Shown: one piece after another, positions 43,995 to 54,800 of the stretch | Position numbering within the stretch: the first letter of the stretch is position 1 | Layout of the letters: the number at the start of each line of letters is the position of its first letter | Source of the DNA: Paraburkholderia acidipaludis NBRC 101816 | Lineage (GTDB): Bacteria > Pseudomonadota > Gammaproteobacteria > Burkholderiales > Burkholderiaceae | Assembly (NCBI RefSeq): GCF_000684975.1 | Contig: NZ_BAXZ01000010.1 | Location: forward strand, 220,175-284,174 | DNA length: 64,000 nucleotides | Direction: 5' to 3' | The notes under the pieces: generated by a model | The model's database searches: none | Seen by the model: only the letters and a program-made list of their open reading frames with translations | What the model was told of the DNA's origin: nothing | Translations under genes and position numbers: made by a program

Positions 43995-45242
43995 TTACTT
44001 CGTCTTTGCTGCCTTGGCGAGCGCTTCGACTGCGCTCTTCGAGTCTTCGTCGGAGTTCATGAACTTCGTCACGACGTCGGTGATCGCACCGGCCGTTGCG
44101 TCCGGCTGAGCCATGCCGTGAGCGAGCGACGGCACATAGCCGCCCGCCTTGATCGCGGTCTGCTCATCCGCGTACGACTGCTTGCCGCACGCATCGAACT
44201 TGCTCATGTCCACACCCAGACGGACCGGGATCGAACCCTTGTACAGGCTGAACTGCTCCTGGAACGCGGGGCTCATGATGGTCTTCGCGAGCGCGAGCTG
44301 GCCGGCCGTCGCCGCCTTCTCGCCCTTCTGCTGGAAGAACACGAACGAGTCGACGTTGAACGTGTAGCCCTTCGAGGTGCCCGGCACCGGCGCGCAGACG
44401 TAGTCCGTGCCCGGCTGCTTGTTCGCGTTCGCGAACTCGCCCTTGGCCCAGTCGCCCATGAACTGCATGCCGGCCTTGCCGTTGATGACCATCGCCGTGG
44501 CGAGGTTCCAGTCGCGGCCCGTGCGGCCGTTATCCATGTACGACTCGATCTTGCGGACCGTGTCGAACACGCCGACCATCTGCTGCGACGTCAGGGTCTT
44601 CTGGTCCAGATCGACGATCGCCTTCTTGTAGAAGTCCGCGCCCTGCGAGAGGACCACGTCTTCCCACAGCGTCAGATCCTGCCACGGCTGGCCGCCGGCG
44701 GCGACCGGCTGGATGCCGGCAGCCTTCATCTTGTCGGCGAGCGCGAAGAATTCCGGCCACGTGGTCGGCACCTTGCCGCCCACCTTGTCGAGCGCGGCCT
44801 TGTTGATCCACACCCAGTTCACGCGGTGCACCGAGAACGGCGCGGCGACGTAGTGACCATCGGCGTGCATGATCTTGTCGATCTGCGGCGGCAGGTTAGC
44901 TTTCCAGTCGGTGGCGGCCGAGTCGATCGGCACCAGCACGCCCTGCTCAGCCCATTCCTGGATCAGCGGACCCTTGATCTGGGCAGCGCTCGGCGCATTG
45001 CCCGAAATCACCTGGGTCTTCAGCGCGGTCATGGCTGCCGCGCCCGCACCACCGGCGACCGCGAAGTCCTTCCACACATAGCCCTGCTTCTGCATGTCGT
45101 CCTTGAGCACGCCGACGGCCTTCGATTCGCCGCCCGACGTCCACCAGTGCAGCACTTCGAGGGACTCGGCTGCTTGCGCGGTGACGACGCTGCCCATCAG
45201 ACCTGCGGCGCACAGGGCGCCCATGATCGCTCGGAATTTCAT
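43995..45242 (-). CDS. gtsA: Glucose-type ABC transporter substrate-binding protein (GtsA)
   Basis: A 415-residue periplasmic binding protein with a Sec signal peptide (about 1-24, ending VTAQA). The mature start AAESLEVLHWWTSGGESKAVGVL is typical of glucose/mannose-binding proteins of this family, in which the paired Trp residues near the start contact sugar. Further landmarks: WINKAALDKVGGKVPTTWPEF and MQFMGDWAKGEF. GGAGGAGA precedes the start. First gene of gtsABCD, divergent from zwf. Confidence 0.9.
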   Translation of the reverse strand: MKFRAIMGALCAAGLMGSVVTAQAAESLEVLHWWTSGGESKAVGVLKDDMQKQGYVWKDFAVAGGAGAAAMTALKTQVISGNAPSAAQIKGPLIQEWAEQGVLVPIDSAATDWKANLPPQIDKIMHADGHYVAAPFSVHRVNWVWINKAALDKVGGKVPTTWPEFFALADKMKAAGIQPVAAGGQPWQDLTLWEDVVLSQGADFYKKAIVDLDQKTLTSQQMVGVFDTVRKIESYMDNGRTGRDWNLATAMVINGKAGMQFMGDWAKGEFANANKQPGTDYVCAPVPGTSKGYTFNVDSFVFFQQKGEKAATAGQLALAKTIMSPAFQEQFSLYKGSIPVRLGVDMSKFDACGKQSYADEQTAIKAGGYVPSLAHGMAQPDATAGAITDVVTKFMNSDEDSKSAVEALAKAAKTK

Positions 45243-45701
45243 TGCTTATCTCCTCCAGACACCTGAACAAAAAAAGTTTGGCCCCTGATGTCGCCAGGGT
45301 GCGGTGTGGTTAAAACAGGCACAAAAACAGGCAAAACACTGGACGGTCGGGCGCCGGAGTGCCGCGCGCGCGTGTTTTCACTAAACGTGCGCGGGCCGCG
45401 AGCCGGTTTCCGGCCGCTGGACGCTCAAGAGATGAGTGATTCGGAATGCAACTGACTGTCTCCTCTTTTGATTTTCACCGGCCGGCGGGCAAGATCACAG
45501 GTTGCTCACCCTCGGCAGGTCGAGGCGCCGCTTGCGTCACGCGGCCAACGCCCCTCATGGCGACGATCCGGACGGCCGGCTCGCGCATCGACAAATTCAT
45601 TGTCCTTTAACATGAGGGATGTTCCGTCCGCCCGCGAAATCACGTCAGACCACCCCGCACCGCAGGCCGCCACGCTTTTTTCGTCGAATGAACGTTACCT
45701 C

Positions 45702-45729
45702 TTGATTTGGATTGTAGTTAAACTACAAT
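45702..45729 (+). promoter_or_regulatory. Predicted zwf promoter
   Basis: TTGATT (45702-45707), a 16-bp spacer and TACAAT (45724-45729). The -10 box is the right half of the palindrome, so a protein bound there would exclude RNA polymerase. Confidence 0.55.
45711..45729. promoter_or_regulatory. HexR-type operator
   Basis: ATTGTAGTTAAACTACAAT is a perfect inverted repeat of two 9-bp arms around one central base. HexR (RpiR family) sites in proteobacteria have the TGTARTT...AAYTACA pattern. The gene for a HexR-like domain is in the operon that this promoter drives, implying autoregulation relieved by a glycolytic or Entner-Doudoroff intermediate (2-keto-3-deoxy-6-phosphogluconate in characterised HexR). 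Confidence 0.75.
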
Positions 45730-45809
45730 TCAGTGTCAAAAAAAATTTTATCGGACTACGGCCGCCCGACTTCCCCCTGCAGCGGCCCCCCAGGACTGTG
45801 ACGGAGACT

Positions 45810-47276
45810 ATGCAATTCCAGACCGATTCGGGCTTCACGTTCGTTCTTTTCGGCGCGACCGGCGACCTGTCGATGCGCAAGATTCTGCCGGCCCTGTATG
45901 AAGCCCACCGTTCAGGCATGCTCGCGGAGTCGGGCAGGATCGTGGGTGTCGCGCGCCACGAGGAAAACCGCGACGAGTACATCCAGTGGGTGGACGCGCA
46001 CGTCAAACCGCACGTCTCGAAGAACGGCCTCGACGAGGCCGCCTGGGCAAGCTTCCTCGCGCGCATCGATTACGTGAAGCTGGACCTCTCGCGCGCCGAA
46101 GACTTTGCGATGCTGCGCGACGGCATCGAAGCGATGCCGGGCATCCGCGTGTTCTATCTCGCCACGGGCCCGTCGCTGTTCGTGCCGATCTGCCGCGCGC
46201 TCGCCGCCGTCGGCCTGAACGAAAACGCGCGCATCGTGCTGGAAAAGCCGCTCGGCTACGATCTGAAGTCGTCCAACGCGATCAACGACGCCGTGGGCGA
46301 GATCTTCGCCGAAGGCCAGATCTACCGGATCGACCACTACCTCGGCAAGGAGCCGGTGCAGAACCTGCTCGCGCTGCGCTTCGGCAATGCGCTCTTCGAG
46401 CCGCTGTGGCGCCGCGAGTGGGTGGAGAGCATCCAGATCACGATCGCGGAAGAACTCGGGGTCGAGGCGCGCGGCGATTTCTACGACAATACCGGCGCGC
46501 TGCGCGACATGGTGCAGAATCATCTGCTGCAACTGCTCTCGATCGTCGCCATGGAGCCGCCGCATTCGATGGACTCCGACTCGGTGCGCGACGAGAAGCT
46601 GCGCGTGCTGCGCGCGCTCAAGCCCATCGACGCCAACGACATCGGCAAGGTCGCGGTGCGCGGCCAGTACCATGCGGGCGTGATCCGCGGCCAGGCCGTG
46701 CCGGCCTATGCCACGGAGCCCGGCGTCAAAACCGACAGCCGCACCGAAACCTTCGTCGCGCTGAAGGTCGAGATCGAGAACTGGCGCTGGGCCGGCGTGC
46801 CGTTCTTCCTGCGCACCGGCAAGCGGCTTGCCGATCGCGTGGCCGAAATCGTGGTGAACTTCCGCCCCGTGCCGCATTCGGCGCTCGGCGCGCCGGCGCT
46901 GCGCTCCGGCGCGAACCGCCTCGTGATCCGCCTGCAGCCGAACGAGAACATCCGTCTCTACTGCCTCGCGAAACAGCCCGGCGAAGGGATGAACCTCGCG
47001 AGCGTGCATCTGGACCTCGCGTTCGACCAGTTCTTCCGCGAAGGCCAGATGGAGGCCTACCAGCGCCTGCTGCTCGACGTGATCAACGGGCGCCTCGCGC
47101 TCTTCGTGCGGCGCGACGAGCAGGAAGCGGCATGGAAGTGGGTGGAGCCGATCCTGAACGAGTGGGCCACCTCCGCGCGCGCGCCGAAGCCCTATGCGGC
47201 CGGCACGTGGGGCCCGGCGGCGGCGAGCGCGATGCTCGCGCAGCACGGCACTTGCTGGCTCGAAGAAGAGAACTGA
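45810..47276 (+). CDS. zwf: Glucose-6-phosphate 1-dehydrogenase
   Basis: A 488-residue enzyme oxidising glucose-6-phosphate to 6-phosphogluconolactone with NAD(P)+, feeding the Entner-Doudoroff and pentose phosphate routes. It has the coenzyme loop FGATGDLSMRKILPAL near residue 12, the active-site RIDHYLGKEPVQNL near residue 172 and FFLRTGKRL. The start at 45810 gives a typical N-terminus; the longer open frame covers the promoter. First gene of zwf-pgl-glk. Confidence 0.96.
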   Translation: MQFQTDSGFTFVLFGATGDLSMRKILPALYEAHRSGMLAESGRIVGVARHEENRDEYIQWVDAHVKPHVSKNGLDEAAWASFLARIDYVKLDLSRAEDFAMLRDGIEAMPGIRVFYLATGPSLFVPICRALAAVGLNENARIVLEKPLGYDLKSSNAINDAVGEIFAEGQIYRIDHYLGKEPVQNLLALRFGNALFEPLWRREWVESIQITIAEELGVEARGDFYDNTGALRDMVQNHLLQLLSIVAMEPPHSMDSDSVRDEKLRVLRALKPIDANDIGKVAVRGQYHAGVIRGQAVPAYATEPGVKTDSRTETFVALKVEIENWRWAGVPFFLRTGKRLADRVAEIVVNFRPVPHSALGAPALRSGANRLVIRLQPNENIRLYCLAKQPGEGMNLASVHLDLAFDQFFREGQMEAYQRLLLDVINGRLALFVRRDEQEAAWKWVEPILNEWATSARAPKPYAAGTWGPAAASAMLAQHGTCWLEEEN

Positions 47277-47367
47277 ACACGCTGCAAGACGGCGCGCCCC
47301 GCGCGCCGGGAATTGACTGATTGATGGCTATCATCCGAAACCTACAAAAAAGCTGCATGGAGGAGAA

Positions 47368-48069
47368 GTGATCGAGCTTCACGTATTCGACGACCCGCGC
47401 GTCCAATCCGACGCGCTGGCGCGAGCCGTGGGCGATGCGCTACATGCATCGCTCGCCGCTCAGAGCGCCGCGCCCGGAACCGGTGCGCGCCGTGCGACGC
47501 TCGCCGTTTCAGGCGGCACGAGCCCGCGCCCCTTCCTCGAGACCCTGTCGACGCACCGCTTCGACTGGTCCCGCACCGACATCACGCTCGTCGACGACCG
47601 CTGGGTGCCGGAAACGGACGCGGCCAGCAACGCGCGCCTCGTCCACGAAACGCTGCTGAAAAACGAAGCCGCCAACGCGCGCTTCCTGCCGCTCGTGGAC
47701 GTGAGCCAGGCGCTGGACGCCCACGTGGCAGCGCTCAATGCCGACCCGCAGCGCTTGCTGCCCAACGTCGCCGTGCTCGGCATGGGCGAGGACGGCCATA
47801 CCGCGTCGATCTTCGCGGACGCCCCCGAGTGGCACGAGGCGCTCACCACGGCGCGCCCGTTCGTGGCCGTCCATCCGCAGGCCGCGCCGCATGCGCGCGT
47901 GTCCTGGTCGATGCAGGCGCTGCGCCAGGTCGACCGGCTCTTCCTGCTGATCGCCGGTCAGCGCAAGCTGGAGGTTTTGCAACAAGCCGCCGCGGCGGAA
48001 CAAAACAACGCCATCTCGAAGCTGGCGAACGACAAGGGAGTGAGACTCGATGTCTACTGGTGTGCCTAA
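47368..48069 (+). CDS. pgl: 6-phosphogluconolactonase
   Basis: A 233-residue DevB/Pgl-type lactonase hydrolysing 6-phosphogluconolactone. Family motifs are LAVSGGTSPRPFLETL, ITLVDDRWVPETDAASNARLV and VAVLGMGEDGHTASIF. It starts with GTG, preceded at good distance by GGAGGAGAA. The stop lies 20 bp inside the next gene, so pgl and glk are coupled. Confidence 0.93.
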   Translation: MIELHVFDDPRVQSDALARAVGDALHASLAAQSAAPGTGARRATLAVSGGTSPRPFLETLSTHRFDWSRTDITLVDDRWVPETDAASNARLVHETLLKNEAANARFLPLVDVSQALDAHVAALNADPQRLLPNVAVLGMGEDGHTASIFADAPEWHEALTTARPFVAVHPQAAPHARVSWSMQALRQVDRLFLLIAGQRKLEVLQQAAAAEQNNAISKLANDKGVRLDVYWCA

Positions 48070-49966
48070 CAAAACCGCCCCTGGCGCGGGCCAGCACGCC
48101 GACGGACCCAGGCTGCTCGCCGATATCGGCGGTACCAATGCGCGTTTCGCGCTCGAGACCGGCCCGGGCGAGATCGGCCAGGTCCGCGTTTATCCGTGCG
48201 CCGACTATCCCGGCGTCGCGGAAGTAATCCGGCAATACCTGAAGGACACCAAGATCGGCCGCGTGAACCACGCGGCCATTGCGATCGCGAACCCGGTCGA
48301 CGGCGACCAGGTCCGCATGACCAACCACGACTGGACCTTTTCGATCGAAGCCACGCGCCGTGCGCTCGGCTTCGACACGCTGCTCGTCGTCAACGACTTC
48401 ACCGCGCTCGCCATGGCGCTGCCGGGCCTCACCGACACCCAGCGCGTGCAGGTGGGCGGCGGCCAGCGCCGCCAGAACAGCGTGATCGGCCTGCTCGGGC
48501 CGGGCACGGGCCTGGGCGTTTCCGGCCTCATTCCCGCCGACGACCGCTGGATCGCGCTCGGCAGCGAAGGCGGCCACGCCAGCTTCTCGCCGCAGGACGA
48601 ACGCGAGGATCTCGTGCTGCAGCACGCGCGCAAGAAGTGGCCGCACGTCTCGTTCGAGCGCGTCTGCGCGGGCCCCGGCCTCGAGCTGATCTACCGCGCG
48701 CTCGCCGCGCGCGACAAGAAGCGCCTGCCGGCGAACCTCGACACCGCCGATGTGGTGAAGCGCGCGCACGAAGGCGAAGCGCTCGCGCTCGAAACCGTCG
48801 AGTGCTTCTGCGGCATTCTCGGCAGCTTCGCGGGCAACATCGCCATGACGCTCGGCTCGCTCGGCGGCATCTACATCGGCGGCGGCGTGGTGCCGCGTCT
48901 GGGCGAACTCTTCACGCGCTCGTCGTTCCGCCAGCGCTTCGAGGCCAAGGGGCGCTTCGACGCCTATCTCGCGAACATCCCGACCTACGTCATCACCGCC
49001 GAATATCCGGCGTTCCTCGGCGTCTCCGCGATCCTCGCGGAGCAGTTGTCGAACCGTGCCGGCGGCGGCTCGTCGGCCGTGTTCGAGCGCATCCGCCAGA
49101 TGCGCGACGCGCTCACGCCGGCCGAGCGCCGCGTGGCCGACCTCGCGCTGAACCATCCGCGCTCGATCATCAACGACCCGATCGTCGACATCGCGCGCAA
49201 GGCCGACGTGAGCCAGCCCACGGTGATCCGCTTCTGCCGCTCGCTCGGCTGCCAGGGTCTCTCGGACTTCAAGCTCAAGCTCGCCACGGGCCTCACCGGC
49301 ACGATTCCCGTGAGCCACAGCCAGGTCCATCTGGGCGACACGGCCACCGACTTCGGCGCGAAGGTGCTCGACAACACGGTTTCGGCCATCCTGCAGCTGC
49401 GCGAGCATCTGAACTTCGAGCACGTCGAGGAAGCCATCACGCTGCTCAACGGCGCGCGCCGCATCGAGTTCTACGGCCTCGGCAACTCGCACATCGTCGC
49501 CCAAGACGCGCACTACAAGTTCTTCCGCTTCGGCATCCCGACCATCGCCTACGGCGACCTGTACATGCAGGCGGCTTCCGCCGCCCTGCTCGGCAAGGGC
49601 GACGTGATCGTGGCGGTCTCGAAGTCGGGCCGCGCACCCGAGCTCCTGCGCGTGCTCGACGTTGCCATGCAGTCCGGCGCGAAGGTCATTGCGATCACCT
49701 CGAGCAACACGCCGCTCGCCAAGCGCGCAACCGTTGCGCTCGAAACCGATCACATCGAAATGCGCGAGTCGCAGCTCTCGATGATCTCGCGCGTCCTGCA
49801 TCTGCTGATGATCGATATCCTCGCGGTGGGCGTCGCGATTCGCCGCGCGTCGTCGGACGGTGGCATGCACGACGCCGTGGAACGCGCGCGCGAACAGGCC
49901 GACGACGATGCCTCCGCCGTGCTCGACTGGCTGAGCCACGGCGCCTCTTCGACCGCGCGCGAGTAA
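48050..49966 (+). CDS. glk: Bifunctional glucokinase / HexR-like RpiR-family regulator
   Basis: A 638-residue fusion. Residues about 1-340 are an ATP glucokinase: LLADIGGTNARFAL (phosphate 1), VVNDFTALAMALPGL with the catalytic Asp, GLLGPGTGLGVSGL and GSEGGHASFSP. Residues 341-638 are an RpiR-type regulator: a helix-turn-helix in IIVDIARKADVSQPTVIRFCRSLG-like sequence (DIARKADVSQPTVIRFC) and a SIS sugar-phosphate domain (about 465-600, FYGLGNSHIVAQDA and VAVSKSGRAPELL). It joins the kinase to the probable repressor of its own operon. Similar fusions are annotated in Burkholderia. Confidence 0.93.
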   Translation: MSTGVPNKTAPGAGQHADGPRLLADIGGTNARFALETGPGEIGQVRVYPCADYPGVAEVIRQYLKDTKIGRVNHAAIAIANPVDGDQVRMTNHDWTFSIEATRRALGFDTLLVVNDFTALAMALPGLTDTQRVQVGGGQRRQNSVIGLLGPGTGLGVSGLIPADDRWIALGSEGGHASFSPQDEREDLVLQHARKKWPHVSFERVCAGPGLELIYRALAARDKKRLPANLDTADVVKRAHEGEALALETVECFCGILGSFAGNIAMTLGSLGGIYIGGGVVPRLGELFTRSSFRQRFEAKGRFDAYLANIPTYVITAEYPAFLGVSAILAEQLSNRAGGGSSAVFERIRQMRDALTPAERRVADLALNHPRSIINDPIVDIARKADVSQPTVIRFCRSLGCQGLSDFKLKLATGLTGTIPVSHSQVHLGDTATDFGAKVLDNTVSAILQLREHLNFEHVEEAITLLNGARRIEFYGLGNSHIVAQDAHYKFFRFGIPTIAYGDLYMQAASAALLGKGDVIVAVSKSGRAPELLRVLDVAMQSGAKVIAITSSNTPLAKRATVALETDHIEMRESQLSMISRVLHLLMIDILAVGVAIRRASSDGGMHDAVERAREQADDDASAVLDWLSHGASSTARE

Positions 49967-50000
49967 GCGCATATCGGCGCGCCGTCGCCGCGAAGAAGAA

Positions 50001-50024
50001 TGGGACGCCTCGGCGTCCCATTTT
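50001..50024. terminator. Terminator of the zwf-pgl-glk operon
   Basis: TGGGACGC, CTCG loop, GCGTCCCA and TTTT, 34 bp after the glk stop and between convergent genes. Confidence 0.8.
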
Positions 50025-50052
50025 CATGGGTGCTACAACTGCCGTAAGCGGC

Positions 50053-51285
50053 TCAGACCGAGGCCGGCTGCGGCTGCCCCGGCGCGGGCCGGCCATGCCA
50101 CTTGATCACCACGCGGCGGCCCACCCAGGTCAGCGCGCCGAACACGCCGATCGTGCAGCCCATGCCGAACGGCGACACGCCCGGAAACCAGCCCACCACC
50201 ACGCTCGCGAACGCGCCGAGACCGAGCTGCGCCGCGCCGAACACGGCCGCCGCCGCGCCCGCATTGACGGGATAGCGGTACATGAGATCGGTCGCGCAAT
50301 TCGCGCCGAGCAGCCCCACCACGCCCACCACGAAGAACAGGCCGACCACGATCGACCCCAGGCCGCCCAACCCGGTGAGGCACGCCAGCGCGACGAAGAA
50401 CGACGCCACGATGCTCACGAGCGACGCCATCGACACCATGCGCAGCGTGCCCACGCGCCCGATGAAGCGCGTGTTCAGGAAATTGCCGAGCATGATGCCG
50501 AGGATGTTCAGGCCGAAAAAGAAGCCGTAATGCTGCGGCGTGACGTGGAAGTACTCGATATAGACGAACGGCGTGGCCGAGATATAGGTGAACATCGCCG
50601 CGAACGCCATGCCGCCGCAGACCATGTGCCCCCACACCAGCGGATCGCGCAGCAGCCGCCCATAAGCCGCGAACGAGCGCAGGACCGCACCGCTTTCGCG
50701 CTTCTCGGGCGGCCACGTCTCGGGCACGCGCAGGTACGCCGCCACCGCGCAGGCCATGCCGAACAGCGTCAGCGCGACGAACACGATGCGCCAGCCGCCG
50801 AGCAGCAGCAGTTGCCCGCCGAGCAACGGCGCGAGCAGCGGCCCGATCGCCGTGACGATGGCGACCATCGAGAGCACCCTCGCGGCGTCCGAGGGCTCGT
50901 GCGCATCGCGGGCAATGGCGCGCGCCAGCACCGAAGCGGCACCCGCGCCCAGCGCCTGCAGAAAGCGCACGATCGTCAGTTCCCCCACCGAGAACGACAG
51001 CCAGCACGCAATGCTCGCCAGCGTGAAGAGCGCGATGCCGCCGAGCAGCACCGGACGCCGGCCGTAGGCATCGGAGAGCGGCCCGTACAGCAGCATGCCG
51101 ACCGAAAAGCCGGCCATGAAGCTCGTGAGCGTCGCGGAAGCCGCGGACGCCGATACCCCGAAGGCCTTCGCGATGGCGGGCAGGCTCGGCAGGTACATGT
51201 CCGTCGCGAGCGGGCCGCAGGCCGCGAGCGCGCCAAGCAGCAGGATCAGCCGGACGTCGGGCCGGCGGCGTATGGAATGGGGCAT
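50053..51285 (-). CDS. Bcr/CflA-family multidrug efflux MFS transporter
   Basis: A 410-residue, 12-helix drug:H+ antiporter. Marks of the family are the first helix with ATDMYLPSLPAIAKAFGVS, YGPLSDAYGRRPVLLGGI (loop 2/3 motif A) and LQALGAGAASVLARAIARD in helix 4. Members export bicyclomycin, chloramphenicol-type drugs or sulphonamides; the actual substrate is not predictable. It is monocistronic and converges on glk. Confidence 0.87.
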   Translation of the reverse strand: MPHSIRRRPDVRLILLLGALAACGPLATDMYLPSLPAIAKAFGVSASAASATLTSFMAGFSVGMLLYGPLSDAYGRRPVLLGGIALFTLASIACWLSFSVGELTIVRFLQALGAGAASVLARAIARDAHEPSDAARVLSMVAIVTAIGPLLAPLLGGQLLLLGGWRIVFVALTLFGMACAVAAYLRVPETWPPEKRESGAVLRSFAAYGRLLRDPLVWGHMVCGGMAFAAMFTYISATPFVYIEYFHVTPQHYGFFFGLNILGIMLGNFLNTRFIGRVGTLRMVSMASLVSIVASFFVALACLTGLGGLGSIVVGLFFVVGVVGLLGANCATDLMYRYPVNAGAAAAVFGAAQLGLGAFASVVVGWFPGVSPFGMGCTIGVFGALTWVGRRVVIKWHGRPAPGQPQPASV

Positions 51286-51468
51286 GGGAGCGTGCGGGAA
51301 CGAGCCGCCGGCGATGCGCGACGGCCGTATCGGTCAAAGGCGCGCAATGCGGGTGGCGCAAAGCGGCGTCGAATAACGGAATTGTACCCGACGCTTAAAA
51401 ACGCCTATGTGCGCGCCTTCGCGGTAAGCTGCCGGCTTCCTGCCAACGCGCTGCGCGCAGCCCGACCG

Positions 51469-52047
51469 ATGACCGCCTTCCTGCTGATCTGGAGCCCCAA
51501 GAAGTGGCCCTGGCCCGAACTCCCCGAGCTGGCGCGACGCGTCCGGCTGGGAGAAGCCGTCGCCGATACCTGGGGCTGCGGCTTCGCCCGCGGCATCCTG
51601 CCGGGCGACCGCGTGTTCGTGCACCGCGTCGCGTCCGAGCCGCGCGGCATCTTCGGCTCGGGCTACGTGACGCGCGCGCCCTATGAAGTGCCCGATGCGG
51701 CCTACAAGCGCGGCTACCGCCTGTGCATCGATTTCGTTTATGACTGGCTCGTGGATGCAACCCGCGAGGTCGTGATCGGCCGCGATGCGCTGCGCGCGCA
51801 TCCCTTCTCGGTGCAGACCTGGGACGCCCAGAGCTCGGGAACCAGCATCAAGCCGATCGCGGAAGGTGCGCTGGAGAAGCGCTGGGCCGAACTGACCGGG
51901 CGCCGGCCCGTGCCGTCGCTGGCGCTGGCCGCGGCCCATGCGGCGCACCCCATCGGCCTGGGCGCTGCGCAGCCGGGCGCCACCTCCGGTTCGGGACGCA
52001 TCAAAACCCCTCTGCCCGACAAGGGCAAGCGCACCAGCCTGAAATAG
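51469..52047 (+). CDS. EVE/PUA-like domain protein, unknown function
   Basis: A 192-residue protein. The start MTAFLLIWSPKKWPWPEL and the segments VADTWGCGFARGILPGDRVFVHRV and GIFGSGYVT resemble the beta-barrel of EVE/PUA-like domains, which bind modified bases in DNA or RNA. The C-terminal about 50 residues are low-complexity. The frame is also open far upstream through the opposite-strand exporter gene, which is an artefact of GC-rich coding; I start at the first ATG clear of that gene. No restriction or methylase genes are nearby. Confidence 0.55.
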   Translation: MTAFLLIWSPKKWPWPELPELARRVRLGEAVADTWGCGFARGILPGDRVFVHRVASEPRGIFGSGYVTRAPYEVPDAAYKRGYRLCIDFVYDWLVDATREVVIGRDALRAHPFSVQTWDAQSSGTSIKPIAEGALEKRWAELTGRRPVPSLALAAAHAAHPIGLGAAQPGATSGSGRIKTPLPDKGKRTSLK

Positions 52048-52228
52048 CCGCCAGTTCACATAACGCGCGCCGGCCACAGGCTTGCGAGCAAGACACAAGG
52101 CGGCGCCCATCCCCGGCTGGCGCCGCCGGCCCGATCCCGGCGACTCCGGTACAATTTCAGCAGATCATCCCTACGCCGCGCGAGACCGTCGCGCCGCGCG
52201 CCACACCATTCACGCAGGTCCAGCTCCC

Positions 52229-53527
<1,299 letters not shown>

Positions 53528-53613
53528 CTTGCGCCGGAGCTGCCGTCACGCCACCGCCGGGCGCTGATACGCGCCCCGCTCACCCGACCCGCCGCCGCGG
53601 AGCAAGCACGACG

Positions 53614-54747
53614 ATGTTTTCGCAAACCGATTTCCTCCACATGGAGCGCGCGCTCGCCCTCGCGGCGCGCGGCCTTTACACGACCGATCCGAATCCGCGC
53701 GTCGGCTGCGTGCTGGTGAAGGACGGCGAGGTGATCGGCGAAGGCTATACGCAGCCGGCCGGCCAGGACCACGCCGAAATCCAGGCGATGAAGGACGCCC
53801 GCGGGCGGGGTCACGACCTGCGCGGCGCCACGGCTTACGTAACGCTCGAACCGTGCAGCCACTTCGGCCGCACGCCGCCCTGCGCAAACGCGCTGATCGA
53901 AGCGAAAGTCGGCCGCGTGATCGCGGCAATGGAAGACCCGAATCCGCTCGTGTCGGGACGCGGTCTTGCGATGCTGCGGGAAACGGGCATCGACGTGCGC
54001 TGCGGCCTGCTCGCCAATGAAGCGCGCGAGCTGAACATCGGCTTCGTCTCGCGCATGGTGCGCAAGCGTCCGTGGGTGCGCATGAAGATCGCGGCTTCGC
54101 TCGACGGCCGCACGGGCCTGCCCTCGGGCGAAAGCCAATGGATCACCGGCGAGGCCGCGCGCGCGGACGGACACGCGTGGCGCGCGCGCGCCTCGGCCAT
54201 CCTCACCGGCATCGGCACGGTCAAGGAAGACGACCCGCGCATGACCGTGCGCGCCGTCGAGACTCCCCGCCAGCCCAGGCGCGTGCTCGTGGACAGCCGG
54301 CTCGACGTGTCGCCCGAGGCCCAGATCCTCGTGGGAGCGCCGGCGCTCGTGTTCTGCGCCTCGCTCGACGAACACAACGAAGCGCGCGCCGAAGCCTTGC
54401 GCGCGCGCGGCGCGGAACTGGTGGCGCTCGGCAACGCGCACGGCAAAGTGGACCTCCCCGCCATGCTGGGCGAACTCGCCGCGCGCGGCGTGAACGAACT
54501 GCACGTGGAAGCCGGCTACAAGCTCAACGGATCGCTCCTGCGCGAGGGCTGCGTGGACGAACTGCTGGTCTACCTCGCGCCGTCGCTGCTCGGCACCAAC
54601 GCGCTCGGCATGATCGACATGGCCGCGCCGGCATCGCTCGACGCGCGCACGCGGCTCAAGTACCACGCGGTCGATCGCATCGGCGACGACCTGCGCATCC
54701 TCGCGCGCATCGAGCGCGGCGAAGCCTCGCAAGCGGACGCGCCCTGA
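53614..54747 (+). CDS. ribD: Riboflavin biosynthesis deaminase/reductase RibD
   Basis: A 377-residue bifunctional enzyme for the second and third steps of riboflavin synthesis. The deaminase domain (about 1-145) has the zinc site H53-A-E and PCSHFGRTPPC (Cys81, Cys90). The reductase domain (about 150-370) has KIAASLDGRTGLPSGESQWITG and ELHVEAGYKLNGSLL. No FMN riboswitch is visible upstream. ribE follows 53 bp downstream. Confidence 0.95.
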   Translation: MFSQTDFLHMERALALAARGLYTTDPNPRVGCVLVKDGEVIGEGYTQPAGQDHAEIQAMKDARGRGHDLRGATAYVTLEPCSHFGRTPPCANALIEAKVGRVIAAMEDPNPLVSGRGLAMLRETGIDVRCGLLANEARELNIGFVSRMVRKRPWVRMKIAASLDGRTGLPSGESQWITGEAARADGHAWRARASAILTGIGTVKEDDPRMTVRAVETPRQPRRVLVDSRLDVSPEAQILVGAPALVFCASLDEHNEARAEALRARGAELVALGNAHGKVDLPAMLGELAARGVNELHVEAGYKLNGSLLREGCVDELLVYLAPSLLGTNALGMIDMAAPASLDARTRLKYHAVDRIGDDLRILARIERGEASQADAP

Positions 54748-54800
54748 CCGGTGCCGCGGCCGCCACTCCCATCAACGAACCGAACCTAAGGAACAGCACG

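Larger units (their letters stand above)
45243..45809. other. Divergent gtsA-zwf control region
   Basis: 567 bp without a gene. The zwf-proximal part is AT-rich (45695-45755) and holds the promoter and HexR-like palindrome described separately. The gtsA-proximal part has a strong ribosome-binding site but no second palindrome that I could find, so a single operator may serve zwf only or both sides at a distance. Confidence 0.5.

Noticed and set aside
48196..52047. A 1283-codon open frame spanning the glk and exporter regions
   Set aside because: It is out of frame with glk-hexR and antisense to the exporter gene, with Arg-rich, low-complexity translation. Only its last 193 codons (51469-52047) look like a protein. 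Long spurious frames are expected in high-GC coding DNA.
53528..53613. FMN riboswitch upstream of ribD
   Set aside because: Only 86 bp of GC-rich DNA, too short, with none of the conserved RFN-element segments.
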